A stretch of 64,000 nucleotides of DNA from Skeletonema tropicum (lineage: Eukaryota; Bacillariophyta; Thalassiosirophyceae; Thalassiosirales; Thalassiosiraceae), in assembly GCA_037178625.1 (NCBI GenBank), contig CM074141.1, forward strand, positions 868,001 to 932,000, given 5' to 3'. The notes below the pieces were generated by a model. The model worked only from the letters and a program-made list of their open reading frames with translations, had not been told where the DNA came from and did no database searches. Of the stretch, positions 53,951 to 64,000 are shown in pieces. The first letter of the stretch is position 1; each line of letters begins with the position of its first letter. The position numbers were made by a program, and so were the translations under genes.

Positions 53951-55079
53951 GAAGATCCCCGAAAAACGTTGTACACTACTGGTACGTAAAGTAGTATACT
54001 ACTAGGTACCTATCTACGGTACAATAAGTATCTACATATCTACATAAGGTATGTAGTACCTTAAGTTACGTACTCGTCAGCTGACGTCAGCTGATGTGAG
54101 CGGACGTCCGCTGATGAGCGGACACGAGCGGACGTCCGCTGACATCCGTTCATGATTGAACGAGGGGAGTGATGCAATAACACATCATGATGTTATAATG
54201 ATGTTCAACAACGACAGCAGCAACGACGTTGGGGGTTAGCCACTTATCATAGGGATAGCGCAGGCTCGTCTTCTTCCTCGCTACGGCGGGGCGGGGAGAT
54301 AGCCGAAAAACGAAGGGGAGCTGCGAAATTATAGCCAAACGTATATCGATGAATATATACTAATAATAAAAGATCACCCTCATTGACTTTAGCAGATAAA
54401 GTTGATTTAATAGCCGTGCTTCATTAGTAAAACCTTCTATTTATTATGATGGTTTAATCTTATTTGTATTAGTTGCAACTGAATAATATTATAATCGAGT
54501 TGCTGTACGCTCGATGCCTTCACATCATACTCATCAGCGAGTCTCCTACTCGGTCTATTAGATTTGCCACGATCACATCCAGCGGTCGCCGGTGTATCCG
54601 CAGCTGATGTGGTCCGGAGATGCTCACCGAGCCAACAACCTCCCCCCGCTGCAGAAGGATAATATAATGATTTCTATGATGCGGGGCCGCACAACAACAG
54701 TTTTTGTGCAGTTCCGCTTCGTTTTTCGGCTATCTCCCCGCCCCGCCATTAGCGAGGAAGAAGACGAGCCTGCGCTATCCCTATGATAAGTGGCTAACCC
54801 CCCCCCAACGTCGTTGCTGCCGTCGTTGTTAATCATCATGATAACATGTTGTGTTAATTCATCACTCCCCTCGTTCAATCATGAACGGATGTCAGCGGAC
54901 GTCCGCTGATGAGCGGACATGAGCGGACGTCCGCTGACATCAGCTGATGTACAGGTACATAGCGAAAGGTACTACATACCTTATGTAGATATGTAGATAC
55001 TTATTGTACCGTAGATAGGCTACCTAGTAGTATACTACTTTACGTACCAGTAGTGTACATAAGTTTTTCGGGGATCTTC
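53951..55079. mobile_element. foldback DNA element with 375-bp inverted arms
   Basis: Left arm 53951-54325 and right arm 54708-55079 are inverted copies (GAAGATCCCCGAAAAA at the outer ends; CGGCTATCTCCCCGCCCCGCC at the inner ends). They are flanked by CTG on both sides (53948-53950, 55080-55082). Each arm also holds a self-palindrome, AGCGGACGTCCGCT, repeated twice. The 380-bp centre has no ORF. No transposase, so non-autonomous. Confidence 0.8.
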
Positions 55080-55082
55080 CTG

Positions 55083-56040
55083 CGTGTATGTCGGTTGATT
55101 TTTTGGTAGAATAGAAAGTAAGTAATACCGACCGCGCATTTTCGTATTAATTCCTTCGTATTTTAGATTTTAACTAGTGTCAATTTCTCCTTGTGAAGAG
55201 GCGGTTGCATTAGCGAAGTTTTCAAGAGATGCAGACAATCTGTTGATGGATGTAGATGTAGGTAGCCTGCTGAGTGGACTGCTGATTTTGCCAAGTGTTC
55301 ATGAACGCAATGTACTGCTGCTAAGTCGCTTGAGATCGGGGTGTTGGATGGGATGAATGGATTTGGTTCCGTGGGAATACTTGGGTTGGGTGTTGGGGGG
55401 AGGAAAGCGGAGGTCTGAGTTGCCAGATGTTCCAAGGCCAACTTGTTCTGGGACGGACGAAAGGCTAGGGACCCTATAGGAGACTTTTGCTTGGACCAAG
55501 CATAGAGAGTCTGGAGAAGGCGCAAGGCTTTTTTTATTGGGCCATCTTCCTATCGATGGCTAGAATCGATTATTGGACCGACAGCCGACAGGCCAGATAA
55601 TTAAGTATGGCCTGTCTCAGCCTGTCTCCTGCCTCCCGCGTTTATCGGACATGGCCAGATAGAAGGCCTGTCCTCCTGCCTGTCTCCTCCCGCGTTTATA
55701 TTTATTGTGGTGATGGTGATGGTAAGTAGGTGTAGGTTATGCATAAGTGCATTGTTTACTTCCTCAGAGAGCCCCTCCTTTCAGTTATCCTTTCTCTAGC
55801 GAAGTACTCAGTTATTCCTTACTCTACCGACTTCACTCTCTAGAGATAGAGAGAGAGTAGGTACCATGCAGCTGCAAAAATAATAATCTGTCAATCAATA
55901 CGCAATCTACTTCCATATTTATCTACTCTATGTGGTTTCTTTTAAGATTACATCTTAAATTTCTAAATTACATTTTCAATGACCCTTCCGTACCTAGCTT
56001 CAGGAGGAGAGTTGAGAAGTAGACAGAAGTAAACCAACTC
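55083..56040. other. repeat-poor intergenic stretch
   Basis: No ORF I would support. A short repeat GGCCTGTC(T/C)...CTCCCGCGTTTAT appears twice near 55610-55700. Confidence 0.35.
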
Positions 56041-56054
56041 CGAGCAGTGCGTTT

Positions 56055-56260
56055 ACTGAAGAACTTGCAGGTCAGCTGGAAGGAAAGATTGCACGCAAAA
56101 CGGCATAGTAATTCCTTGCTATGGGAACGCAACACGTCCTTCAGTGAGTTTTTTCTGAAGAACTTGCAGGACAGCTGGAAAGAAAGATTGGTTGCAAATC
56201 GGTATAGGAATTCCCCACATAGGGACAATAGGTACATGTCGCAACACGTCTTCCTTGAGA
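56055..56260. repeat. two-copy tandem duplication, about 100 bp
   Basis: GAAGAACTTGCAGGTCAGC...GGAATTCC-like units at about 56057-56120 and 56156-56215, each followed by a copy of CGCAACACGTC(C/T)T. About 80 percent alike. Confidence 0.7.
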
Positions 56261-56316
56261 ATCCACACAAAAGATTCTCGAATCTCGAATATGGTACATA
56301 TGGTGTGTGGTTGTCA

Positions 56317-56792
56317 TAGATACCTTTCGGATTCATTGGAAAAACCGAGAATGGCGCGCCAAATGCACTAGCCAAGTGAGCCAAGTCAGCCAAGTGGAGT
56401 TACGTTGGTGTACATGCAAGCTATAAACCAAAACTAAGTTCTTTCTGGGTCAATTTTTTACGCTGAATCCAATGGTGCAGTCGATGATTCGCTAAATCCA
56501 ACGTGTAGAGGAGAATTGACCTCTTCAGTAGCAACATTTCTGCGCGATGTTGTGTCGATGATGCCCAAGAAATGTTGCTACTGAAGAGGTCAATTCTCCT
56601 CTACACGTTGGATTTAGCGAATCATCGACTGCACCATTGGATTCAGCGTAAAAAATTGACCCAGAAAGAACTTAGTTTTGGTTTATAGCTTGCATGTACA
56701 CCAACGTAACTCCACTTGGCTCACTTGGCTCACTTGGCTAGTGCATTTGGCGCGCCATTCTCGGTTTTTCCAATGAATCCTAAAGGTACCTA
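56317..56792. repeat. near-perfect hairpin, 225-bp arms and 26-nt loop
   Basis: Arms 56317-56541 and 56568-56792 are reverse complements with only about three mismatches seen. The loop is 56542-56567. TA lies at both outer ends (56317-56318, 56791-56792), so it may be a foldback MITE with a TA duplication. The right TA is also the left TA of the next MITE. Confidence 0.9.
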
Positions 56793-57293
56793 CAAGTCAA
56801 AAACCATTTTGCGTCCATTCGACCATTTTGCGTCCAATTTTTGACTCGCCATTTTTGGTGATCTCCACCTTGACGAAACGGTGGTCTCCCAAAGAAATAA
56901 ATTACGCAGTTCTTTAGCATAGTAATAGGAGTAAAATTCTGTATCAGGTTTAGGTTATCACTATGTTATAGGCTGTTACAGATGTACGTGCCGAAAATCT
57001 CATGGTTCGGCTGACATTTTGTCTACGGGGGGCTTTTGTACTGCAACCTACGTAGGAATTCTGACGGACCATTTTGCGTCCACCACACAAAATCGCATGA
57101 AGTTCATCTATGACGTTGAGGTGGTTCTTTATGATATGATGGTCTGTATAGGCAAACTTAAGCCCTTCAGACAGTTTACAAAGGGATTGCGTCTTCGGTG
57201 GGTGCCGTGGTAATGAAGGGCAATATGTAATATTGCCCCAAAGAGGCCTGACATTCGACAATTTTGGGTGGACGCAAAATAGTTTTTGACTTG
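56793..57293. mobile_element. 501-bp TA-flanked MITE
   Basis: Ends CAAGTCAAAAAC(C/T)ATTTTG then CGTCCA, inverted at 57269-57293 with one mismatch, flanked by TA (56791-56792, 57294-57295). The motif TTTTGCGTCCA recurs inside (about 56811, 56827, 57069), as a binding-site array would. The 103-codon minus ORF inside has no transposase motif. Tc1/mariner or pogo-like by its duplication. Confidence 0.78.
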
Positions 57294-57489
57294 TATTGTA
57301 CTTTCACAAATAAACACTGTTGAAGTTCAAGTACGCACACACTTTCACTTCTCACTCGACGTAACTTTCATCATCGACACAGTCTCATAAAACAGCACTT
57401 GCTGAGCACGCAACAACATCATAAGTACGACACCGACCGGCGCATATTATCTCCATTAAACGAATCGCCCCAAAGAAAGCAGTGATACG

Positions 57490-59040
57490 ATGGATTCATT
57501 CGAGAGCCTCCTGAAGGCAGCCCAACAAATCGATTCACCCAACTTCAATGTAAAAGTTGTTGTGGAACTGAAGCAAGTAGAAGCATCTACGCCACCTCGT
57601 CCGGCTGCATCTTCTGCCACCGCTACCATGCCGCCTCCGCCTTCGCCCCCTCGAGTTCAACTGGCCGAGCATTACGATCCTGTCGCCAGCAGCGGTGTCC
57701 TCTCGATGCCCTCTCTATATTCTCCGTGTAGAGCACCTGCGCCGACTTTGCAGTATTACAACAACTACTATGTTGCTCCTGCTCCTGCCGCGGAACAGTC
57801 ATCGCCGGGGTCATTGTATGCTCCACCTACTTCTGCCTTGGCCGCCATGATGATATCGTCTCCATCATCTGCGCCTTCGTCTTCTTGGCCATATTATGAT
57901 CTCAAGTCTCGCTTTTCTGGTGGATACCATCCCCATCCCGTCGTAGGCAATCACTCCCCTGCAGCAAGAGCTCAACCTTTCTGCTTGTTCCCTGCCGCCA
58001 CTGCCTCTTCTGCACAGGCTCATCATGCTTCTCCTCAAGCTTCTAAGGGGTTGGCAAATCACACTGCGGCGGCGGCGACAATGGCAGCAGCTCCTACTGC
58101 TCCTTCAGATGGATTCTTTAGGCCCATTGCCGAGCATCCTCGTTCAGCTACTAACAAGTCGGCCTTTGTCTCCCCTGAACCCAAGAAGACCCGCACCCGC
58201 ACTGAACATCAAGCTAAACGTGGTAACTATAGTCGTTGTGTTTCTACAGCTGCTGCTACGTCTTCCGGATTCTTGGAGTTGAAGCCATCTGCAGAAGATG
58301 ATGCTCCTCCTGAAGGAGAAGATACTGCTGATACCAAGATGCGCATCGTAGTAACACCAGATGCTGAGGTCAACAACAACGATGATATTGATGATGACGA
58401 AGATAATGCTATCTATGATGAGAGTGCATGTCCAGTCGATGAGAGCACTACCTTGCCAGCATTGTTTGATGAAGAAGATATTCCCTATGTGAATCCTGCC
58501 CACTACATCATCTGTACTGAGATTCTTGAACCCTTTGTTGTTCCCGAGTATCGCGATGATGCTTCTGCTGCTGAAGCCGCTGCCTGTGCAAGCACCAGGA
58601 CCAGTTTTTCCGCTGTCTTTTCCGCTGTCTACAAGAAGAGCGGCAAGAAAGCCAGAAGCAGAAGGTCTCTGCCAACAAGAAGGCCAAAAGCAATGAAGGA
58701 CGAGAACAACAAGCCCAACTTTCGAGCTGGTTCCGTCGCCTTTCGCTGTCGTTTTTGCAAGCACTCTCGTCACAAGGACCAGTATGCCCTCGCGACAATC
58801 TATCCTGAAAAGATTGAGGGGTTGTACCGTGCCAACTTGCGTTTCCAGTCCGAGCACTTGACTGTATGCAGGGAATGTCCTCGCGAGATCCAGGAACGTC
58901 TGAAGAAAGCTCGTAAATCCAATGACCATCGTTCTTATAAGGTTAAAAACGGAGGAGTGAGGAAGTATTGGATTGAAACTGCCGTAAGGAAGGGATTCCG
59001 TGACTGCAAGCGTAGGATTGGCTTTGTGGCTCAAGATTAA
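57490..59040 (+). CDS. disordered protein with a C-terminal diatom-type zinc-binding domain
   Basis: Single exon of 516 codons, uninterrupted. The first 370 residues are low-complexity (Pro, Ala, Ser, Tyr; then acidic with DDIDDDEDNA). A basic stretch (KKSGKKARSRRSLPTRRPKAM), a likely nuclear signal, precedes the conserved end: FRCRFCKHSRHKDQYALATIYPEKIEGLYRANLRFQSEHLTVC...CPREIQERLKK...KYWIETAVRKGF. The CxxC ... H ... CxxxC pattern suggests one zinc site. I know this domain from many diatom proteins, but no function has been established that I can name. ATG 57490 follows about 195 bp of non-coding sequence after the MITE. Confidence 0.7.
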   Translation: MDSFESLLKAAQQIDSPNFNVKVVVELKQVEASTPPRPAASSATATMPPPPSPPRVQLAEHYDPVASSGVLSMPSLYSPCRAPAPTLQYYNNYYVAPAPAAEQSSPGSLYAPPTSALAAMMISSPSSAPSSSWPYYDLKSRFSGGYHPHPVVGNHSPAARAQPFCLFPAATASSAQAHHASPQASKGLANHTAAAATMAAAPTAPSDGFFRPIAEHPRSATNKSAFVSPEPKKTRTRTEHQAKRGNYSRCVSTAAATSSGFLELKPSAEDDAPPEGEDTADTKMRIVVTPDAEVNNNDDIDDDEDNAIYDESACPVDESTTLPALFDEEDIPYVNPAHYIICTEILEPFVVPEYRDDASAAEAAACASTRTSFSAVFSAVYKKSGKKARSRRSLPTRRPKAMKDENNKPNFRAGSVAFRCRFCKHSRHKDQYALATIYPEKIEGLYRANLRFQSEHLTVCRECPREIQERLKKARKSNDHRSYKVKNGGVRKYWIETAVRKGFRDCKRRIGFVAQD

Positions 59041-60029
59041 TTGGAATCTCCCCATCTCTCTCTTCTTATCCACAACCCTTCCGATCACAAGAGAGAGAAT
59101 TGCTCCCCGTCATATGTCGGCCATCTTAACGCTGCACACCCTATCTAGTTCTGAATGGAAAAGGCTATCATCCAAGAGTATCTCCAGCATCCATTCGGCT
59201 ACTTACAAGTATTCAAATCACACACGCACCACACATTTACTACACTCACACACACATCTACCACCGAAAATCCCAGTCTACACAAATGCATCGCATTTCA
59301 AACACTCTATATATTACTCTGCATCCAGCCTGTTTAAGGTTTTAAGGCTGGGTATGTACCAGTAATCCCCCAAACACATCATATATCTACCATTGACTTG
59401 AAAGAAAGTCTTCACATTATCTTCCACGGCTCGAAAGAGTCTTTACATTATCTACCATTGACTTGAAAGAGAGTCTTCACATTATCTTCCACGGCTTGAA
59501 ATATTAGCACGGCTTGAAAAGGTCTTTAAATTTTCTACCTTCGACTTGAATAAAGTCTCCAAACGAGTCAACACTGGCTTGAATGAAGTTTTTATACACC
59601 CTAATCTTAAATCGATTGATTTACGTATTACAATAAAATAGTATTTCTGCTGTCCTGTTCTCCTGCAATAAAGGTTAATGATTCGCCACATAGAAGTGGC
59701 TTATGTGCATTTTGATGACGATAGAAATGATATGGTTAGTGTAGTGCTGCTGACCGCCCCAGCCCAACATGGACCTTTAAGATCGGCTTACAACGCTATA
59801 CCATCTCCTCTGCCTGAGCAATCCTTCTGCACAGTTTTAAGAAGCTTGTATACTATCGACACAAGTACACGAAACACTGAACAAGCGGCTTCTCATATTA
59901 ATGACGATAGAGACGGCACAGCAACCTGCTCAATTGTACCTTTCCAAAATAGCTACGAGGAAAGAGCAAAGCTTCTACTGACGCAGTCCGTTAGGGCAAC
60001 ACTAATATCCTCTTATGTATATGGCTAAA
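59041..60029. other. 3' region with a short tandem repeat, then the frayed start of the satellite
   Basis: 59393-59520 holds two to three copies of a unit of about 70 bp (TTGACTTGAAAGA(A/G)AGTCTTC, ACATTATCTTCCACGGCT). From about 59683 (CACATAGAAGTGGCTTATG) a strongly diverged satellite unit begins. The ORF 59678-60028 lies across it and is not supported. Confidence 0.5.
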
Positions 60030-63000
60030 AAGTACTGATGTGCTTGTTTAGTACCACCGCCGAGTGTAATGGGCCACTAGAAGCGGCTCATGCCCATATT
60101 GACGATGATAGATGCGATTTGGTAGCATGTAGTGCTGCGCACAGATTGGCTCTCTTAGGTCAGCGCTGAAACTTCAGCATTTCTCCTACACACAAAAATC
60201 GTCCTGTGCGGTGCTAATGTACTTGTATAGTATCATCGGCAAATCTAATACGCCACTAGAAGCGGCTCATGCCCATATTCGACAATGAAGACTTAGTACA
60301 TAGATGAAGGTGTGTTGCTGGCAGCACAAATTGGCTCTCTCAGATCAGCTCTGAAACTTCGGCATTTCACTTACCCACAAAATCGTCCTGTGCAGTGCTA
60401 ATATACTTCTAGTATCACCGTCGAGTGTAATGGGAAACTAAAAGCGGCTCGTGCCCATATTGACGAAGATTAGACACGATTTGAAAGATTGTAATGGTGA
60501 TGCTGCCTCACCAGCCCACACTGGACCTGGACCTCTCATATCAGCTACGAGGCCTGTAGCATCGCTTCCATTGACGCCAGCCGTCTGAGCAGTGCTAATA
60601 TGCTTGTATAGTATCACCGCCGAGTGTAATGGGCCACTAGAAGCGGCTCATGCCCCTATTGACGAAGATTAGACACGATTTGCTAGATTGTGTTGCTGCT
60701 CACCAGCCCACACTGGGCCTCTCATATCAGCTATGAGGCATCACTCCTACTGACGCCAGCCGTCTGAGCAGTGCTAATGTGCTTTTATAGTATCACCGCC
60801 GAGTATAATGGGCCACTAGAAGCGGCTCATGCCCCTATTGACGAAGATTAGACACGATTTGGCAGATTGTGATGGTGATGCTCCTCACCAGCCCACACTG
60901 GACCTGGGCCTCTCATATCAGCTACGAGGCTGTAGCATCGCTTTCATTGACGCCAGCCGTCTGAGCAGCGCTAATATGCTTGCATAGTATCACTGCCGAG
61001 TATAATGGGCCACTAGAAGCGGCTCATGCCCCCTAATTGACGAAGATTAGACACGATTTGGCAGATTGTGGTGCTTATGCTCCTCACCAGCCCAACCTGG
61101 ACCTGGACCTGGACCTGGACCTGGACCTGGACCTGGACCTCTCATATCAGCTACGAGGCCGTAGCATCGCTTCCATTGACGCCAGCCGTCTGAGCAGTGC
61201 TAAAGAGGTTTTATAGTATCACCGCCGAGTGTAATGGGCCACTAGAAGCGGCTCATGCCCCTATTGACGATTATTAGACACGATTTGCTAGATTGTATGG
61301 TGCTGCTCACCAGCCCACACTGGACCTGGGCCTCTCATATCAGCTACGAGGCTATAGCATCGCTTCCATTGACGCCAGCCGTCTGAGCAGCGCTAATATG
61401 CTTGTATAGTATCACCGTCGAGTGTAATGGGCCACTAGAAGCGGCTCATGCCCCTATTGACGAAGATTAGACACGATTTGCTAGATTGTGTTGCTGCTCA
61501 CCAGCCCACACTGGACCTGGGTCTCTCACATCAGCTACGAGGCTGTAGCATCGCTTCCATTGACGCCAGCCGTCTGAGCAGCGCTAATATGCTTGTATAG
61601 TATCACCGCCGAGTGTAATGGGCCACTAGAAGCGGCTCATGCCCCTATTGACGAAGATTAGACACGATTTGCTAGATTGTGTGTGCTGCTCACCAGCCCA
61701 CACTGGACCTGGGCCTCTCATATCAGCTACGAGGCTGTAGCATCGCTTCCATTGACGCCAGCCGTCTGAGCAGCGCTAATATGCTTGTATAGTATCACCG
61801 CCGAGTGTAATGGGCCACTAGAAGCGGCTCATGCCCCTATTGACGAAGATTAGACACGATTTGCTAGATTGTGTTGCTTGCTCTCACCAGCCCACCTGAC
61901 CTGGACCTGGACCTGGACCTCTCACATCAGCTACGAGGCTGTAGCATCGCTTCCATTGACGCCAGCCGTCTGAGCAGCGCTAATATGCTTGTATAGTATC
62001 ACCGCCGAGTGTAATGGGCCACTAGAAGCGGCTCATGCCCCTATTGACGAGTATTAGACACGATTTGCTAGATTGTGTTGCTGCTCACCAGCCCACACTG
62101 GACCTGGGTCTCTCACTATCAGCTACGAGGCTGTAGCATCGCTTCCATTGACGCCAGCCATCTGAGCAGCGCTAATATGCTTGTATAGTATCACCGCCGA
62201 GTGTAATGGGCCACTAGAAGCGGCTCATGCCCCTATTGACGAAGATTAGACACGATTTGCTAGATTGTGGTGCTGCTCACCAGCCCACACTGGGCCTCTC
62301 ATATCAGCTATGAGGCATCACTCCTACTGACGCCAGCCGTCTGAGCAGTGCTAATGTGCTTTTATAGTATCACCGCCGAGTATAATGGGCCACTAGAAGC
62401 GGCTCATGCCCCTATTGACGAAGATTAGACACGATTTGGCAGATTGTGATGGTGATGCTCCTCACCAGCCCACACTGGACCTGGGCCTCTCATATCAGCT
62501 ACGAGGCTGTAGCATCGCTTTCATTGACGCCAGCCGTCTGAGCAGCGCTAATATGCTTGCATAGTATCACCGCCGAGTGTAATGGGCCACTAGAAGCGGC
62601 TCATGCCCCCTATTGACGAAGATTAGACACGATTTGGCAGATTGTGGTGCTTATGCTCCTCACCAGCCCAACCTGGACCTGGACCTGGACCTGGACCTCT
62701 CATATCAGCTACGAGGCTGTAGCATCGCTTTCATTGACGCCAGCCGTCTGAGCAGTGCTAAAGAGGTTGTATAGTATCACCGCCGAGTGTAATGGGCCAC
62801 TAGAAGCGGCTCATGCCCCTATTGACGATTATTAGACACGATTTGCTAGATTGTGGTGCTGCTCACCAGCCCACACTGGACCTGCGCCTCTCATATCAGC
62901 TACGAGGCTGTAGCATCGCTTCCATTGACGCCAGCCGTCTGAGCAGCGCTAATATGCTTGTATAGTATCACCGCCGAGTGTAATGGGCCACTAGAAGCGG

Positions 63001-63569
63001 CTCATGCCCCTATTGACGATTATTAGACACGATTTGCTAGATTGTGTTGCTGCTCACCAGCCCACACTGGACCTGGGCCTCTCATATCAGCTACGAGGCT
63101 GTAGCATCGCTTCCATTGACGCCAGCCGTCTGAGCAGCGCTAATATGCTTGTATAGTATCACTGCCGAGTGTAATGGGCCACTAGAAGCGGCTCATGCCC
63201 CCTATTGACGAAGATTAGACACGATTTGCTAGATTGTGGTGCTGCTCACCAGCCCACACTGGACCTGGGTCTCTCACATCAGCTACGAGGCTGTAGCATC
63301 GCTTCCATTGACGCCAGCCGTCTGAGCAGCGCTAATATGCTTGTATAGTATCACCGCCGAGTGTAATGGGCCACTAGAAGCGGCTCATGCCCCCTATTGA
63401 CGATTATTAGACACGATTTGCTAGATTGTGTTGCTGCTCACCAGCCCACACTGGACCTCGGCCTCTCACATCAGCTACGAGGCTGTAGCATCGCTTCCAT
63501 TGACGCCAGCCGTCTGAGCAGCGCTAATATGCTTGTATAGTATCACTGCCGAGTGTATTGGGCCCACTT
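60030..63569. repeat. satellite array, about 18 units of about 192 bp
   Basis: Units open with TATAGTATCACCGCCGAGTG then TAATGGGCCACTAGAAGCGG, and include GACACGATTTGCTAGATTG, CTCACCAGCCCACACTGG and TTGACGCCAGCCGTCTGAGC. Starts are near 60048, 60226, 60410, 60608, 60786, 60985, 61210, 61406, 61596, 61786, 61992, 62186, 62365, 62563, 62770, 62961, 63153 and 63344, with a partial unit at 63536. Length varies with the number of internal GGACCT hexamers. The left units are diverged and the right ones nearly uniform. Confidence 0.93.
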
Positions 63570-63802
63570 TCACTTCTTATTGGATTGCCCAAGGTAATAG
63601 TTTTGATTTGGAAGTAAGTATATTTGGAAGCGTTTGTGCTGAAGGGAAGGAATGACCGTCTGCGCGATTCCATTACCACAAGCGCATATTCATGAGGCGT
63701 CCAAGAAGTAGAATGAAAGAGAACCACTTTGATCTCTCTTTCTTACTGGGCGGCATGTTCATGTAAGTTCAAGTATGGCTGCCCTCATCAACATAATGAC
63801 TG

Positions 63803-63807
63803 CTCCC

Positions 63808-63852
<45 letters not shown>
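63803..63852. repeat. (CT)n microsatellite
   Basis: About 50 bp of CT dinucleotides, 48 bp upstream of an ATG that opens to the window end. Confidence 0.95.
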
Positions 63853-63853
<1 letters not shown>

Positions 63854-63899
63854 GAGATGTAAGTAGTTATAAGTAGGTACATTTTTCGATCTCGAATCT

Positions 63900-64000
63900 A
63901 TGGTCATTCCCAAAATTCACTTCCTCCAGCAGTTTGGCCTTGCTTGCACCAAAGCCTTCGCGTTCCACATCCGTCGACCAATTCCTGCCCAGCAGGCACA
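63900..64000 (+). CDS. possible 5' end of a gene running off the window
   Basis: From ATG 63900 the frame stays open to the window end (MVIPKIHFLQQFGLACTKAF...). It is basic and could be an organelle-targeting start. Only 33 codons are visible, so this is weak. Confidence 0.25.
   Translation, partial: MVIPKIHFLQQFGLACTKAFAFHIRRPIPAQQA

Noticed and set aside
54150..54878. Short ORFs in the foldback element
   Set aside because: They lie in the inverted arms, mirror each other and have no domain.
56950..57261. 103-codon minus ORF inside the TA-flanked MITE as a transposase
   Set aside because: No DDE residues or helix-turn-helix pattern, and part of it is translated from the repeated GACGCAAAATGG motif.
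60030..63569. CRISPR-like array
   Set aside because: Whole units of about 192 bp are repeated, without short repeats and unique spacers, and the host is a eukaryote.

Overview
The window reads as nuclear DNA of a diatom, most likely a centric one. The grounds are a Ty1/copia retrotransposon of the diatom CoDi type, short GT-AG introns of about 70-250 nt, secreted proteins carrying the cysteine-rich module common in diatoms, a zinc-binding domain that I know from diatom genomes only, and many small DNA transposons. This assignment is inference from protein families; there is no rRNA or organelle marker.

Layout. 0-6 kb: a copia element with identical 109-bp LTRs. 6.6-19 kb: a run of host genes, namely YIPF6-like (-), a pterin-carbinolamine-dehydratase-like protein (+), two tandem secreted cysteine-rich paralogues (+,+), GlcNAc-6-phosphate deacetylase (-), a membrane-anchored acyl-CoA-binding/ankyrin protein (+) and a phosphoinositide phospholipase C (-). 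A 180-bp mariner-like MITE lies between the deacetylase and the acyl-CoA-binding gene. 19-22 kb: a long inverted repeat around decayed copia fragments. 22.3-35.6 kb: three related genes for SR-rich, disordered proteins ending in MORN repeats (-,-,+). 35.6-38.3 kb: a CofD/YvcK-like gene (-).

38.4-53.3 kb holds two copies, in opposite orientation, of one outer DNA transposon (ends GGCGGGGACA). Each copy carries a zinc-motif gene and is interrupted at almost the same internal point by a different second transposon. One has a hAT-like transposase I cannot place and a TA duplication; the other has a DDE_Tnp_4/Harbinger-like transposase, a Gly-rich companion protein and a 9-bp duplication. Between the two copies sits a membrane LRR gene in which six internal exons of exactly 72 nt each encode one leucine-rich repeat. 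53.3-57.3 kb: G/C-run tandem repeats, a 1.1-kb foldback element, a nearly perfect 225-bp-arm hairpin and a TA-flanked MITE. 57.5-59 kb: one gene with the diatom zinc domain. 60-63.6 kb: a satellite array with a unit of about 192 bp and an eight-unit higher-order period.

Many host genes are split by single-base frame breaks. Eleven of the twelve that I could place are +1 (one extra base). They cluster in seven genes, while very long ORFs nearby are uninterrupted. I annotate these genes as one locus each and describe the breaks; residual assembly error is the simplest explanation, but real decay is not excluded.
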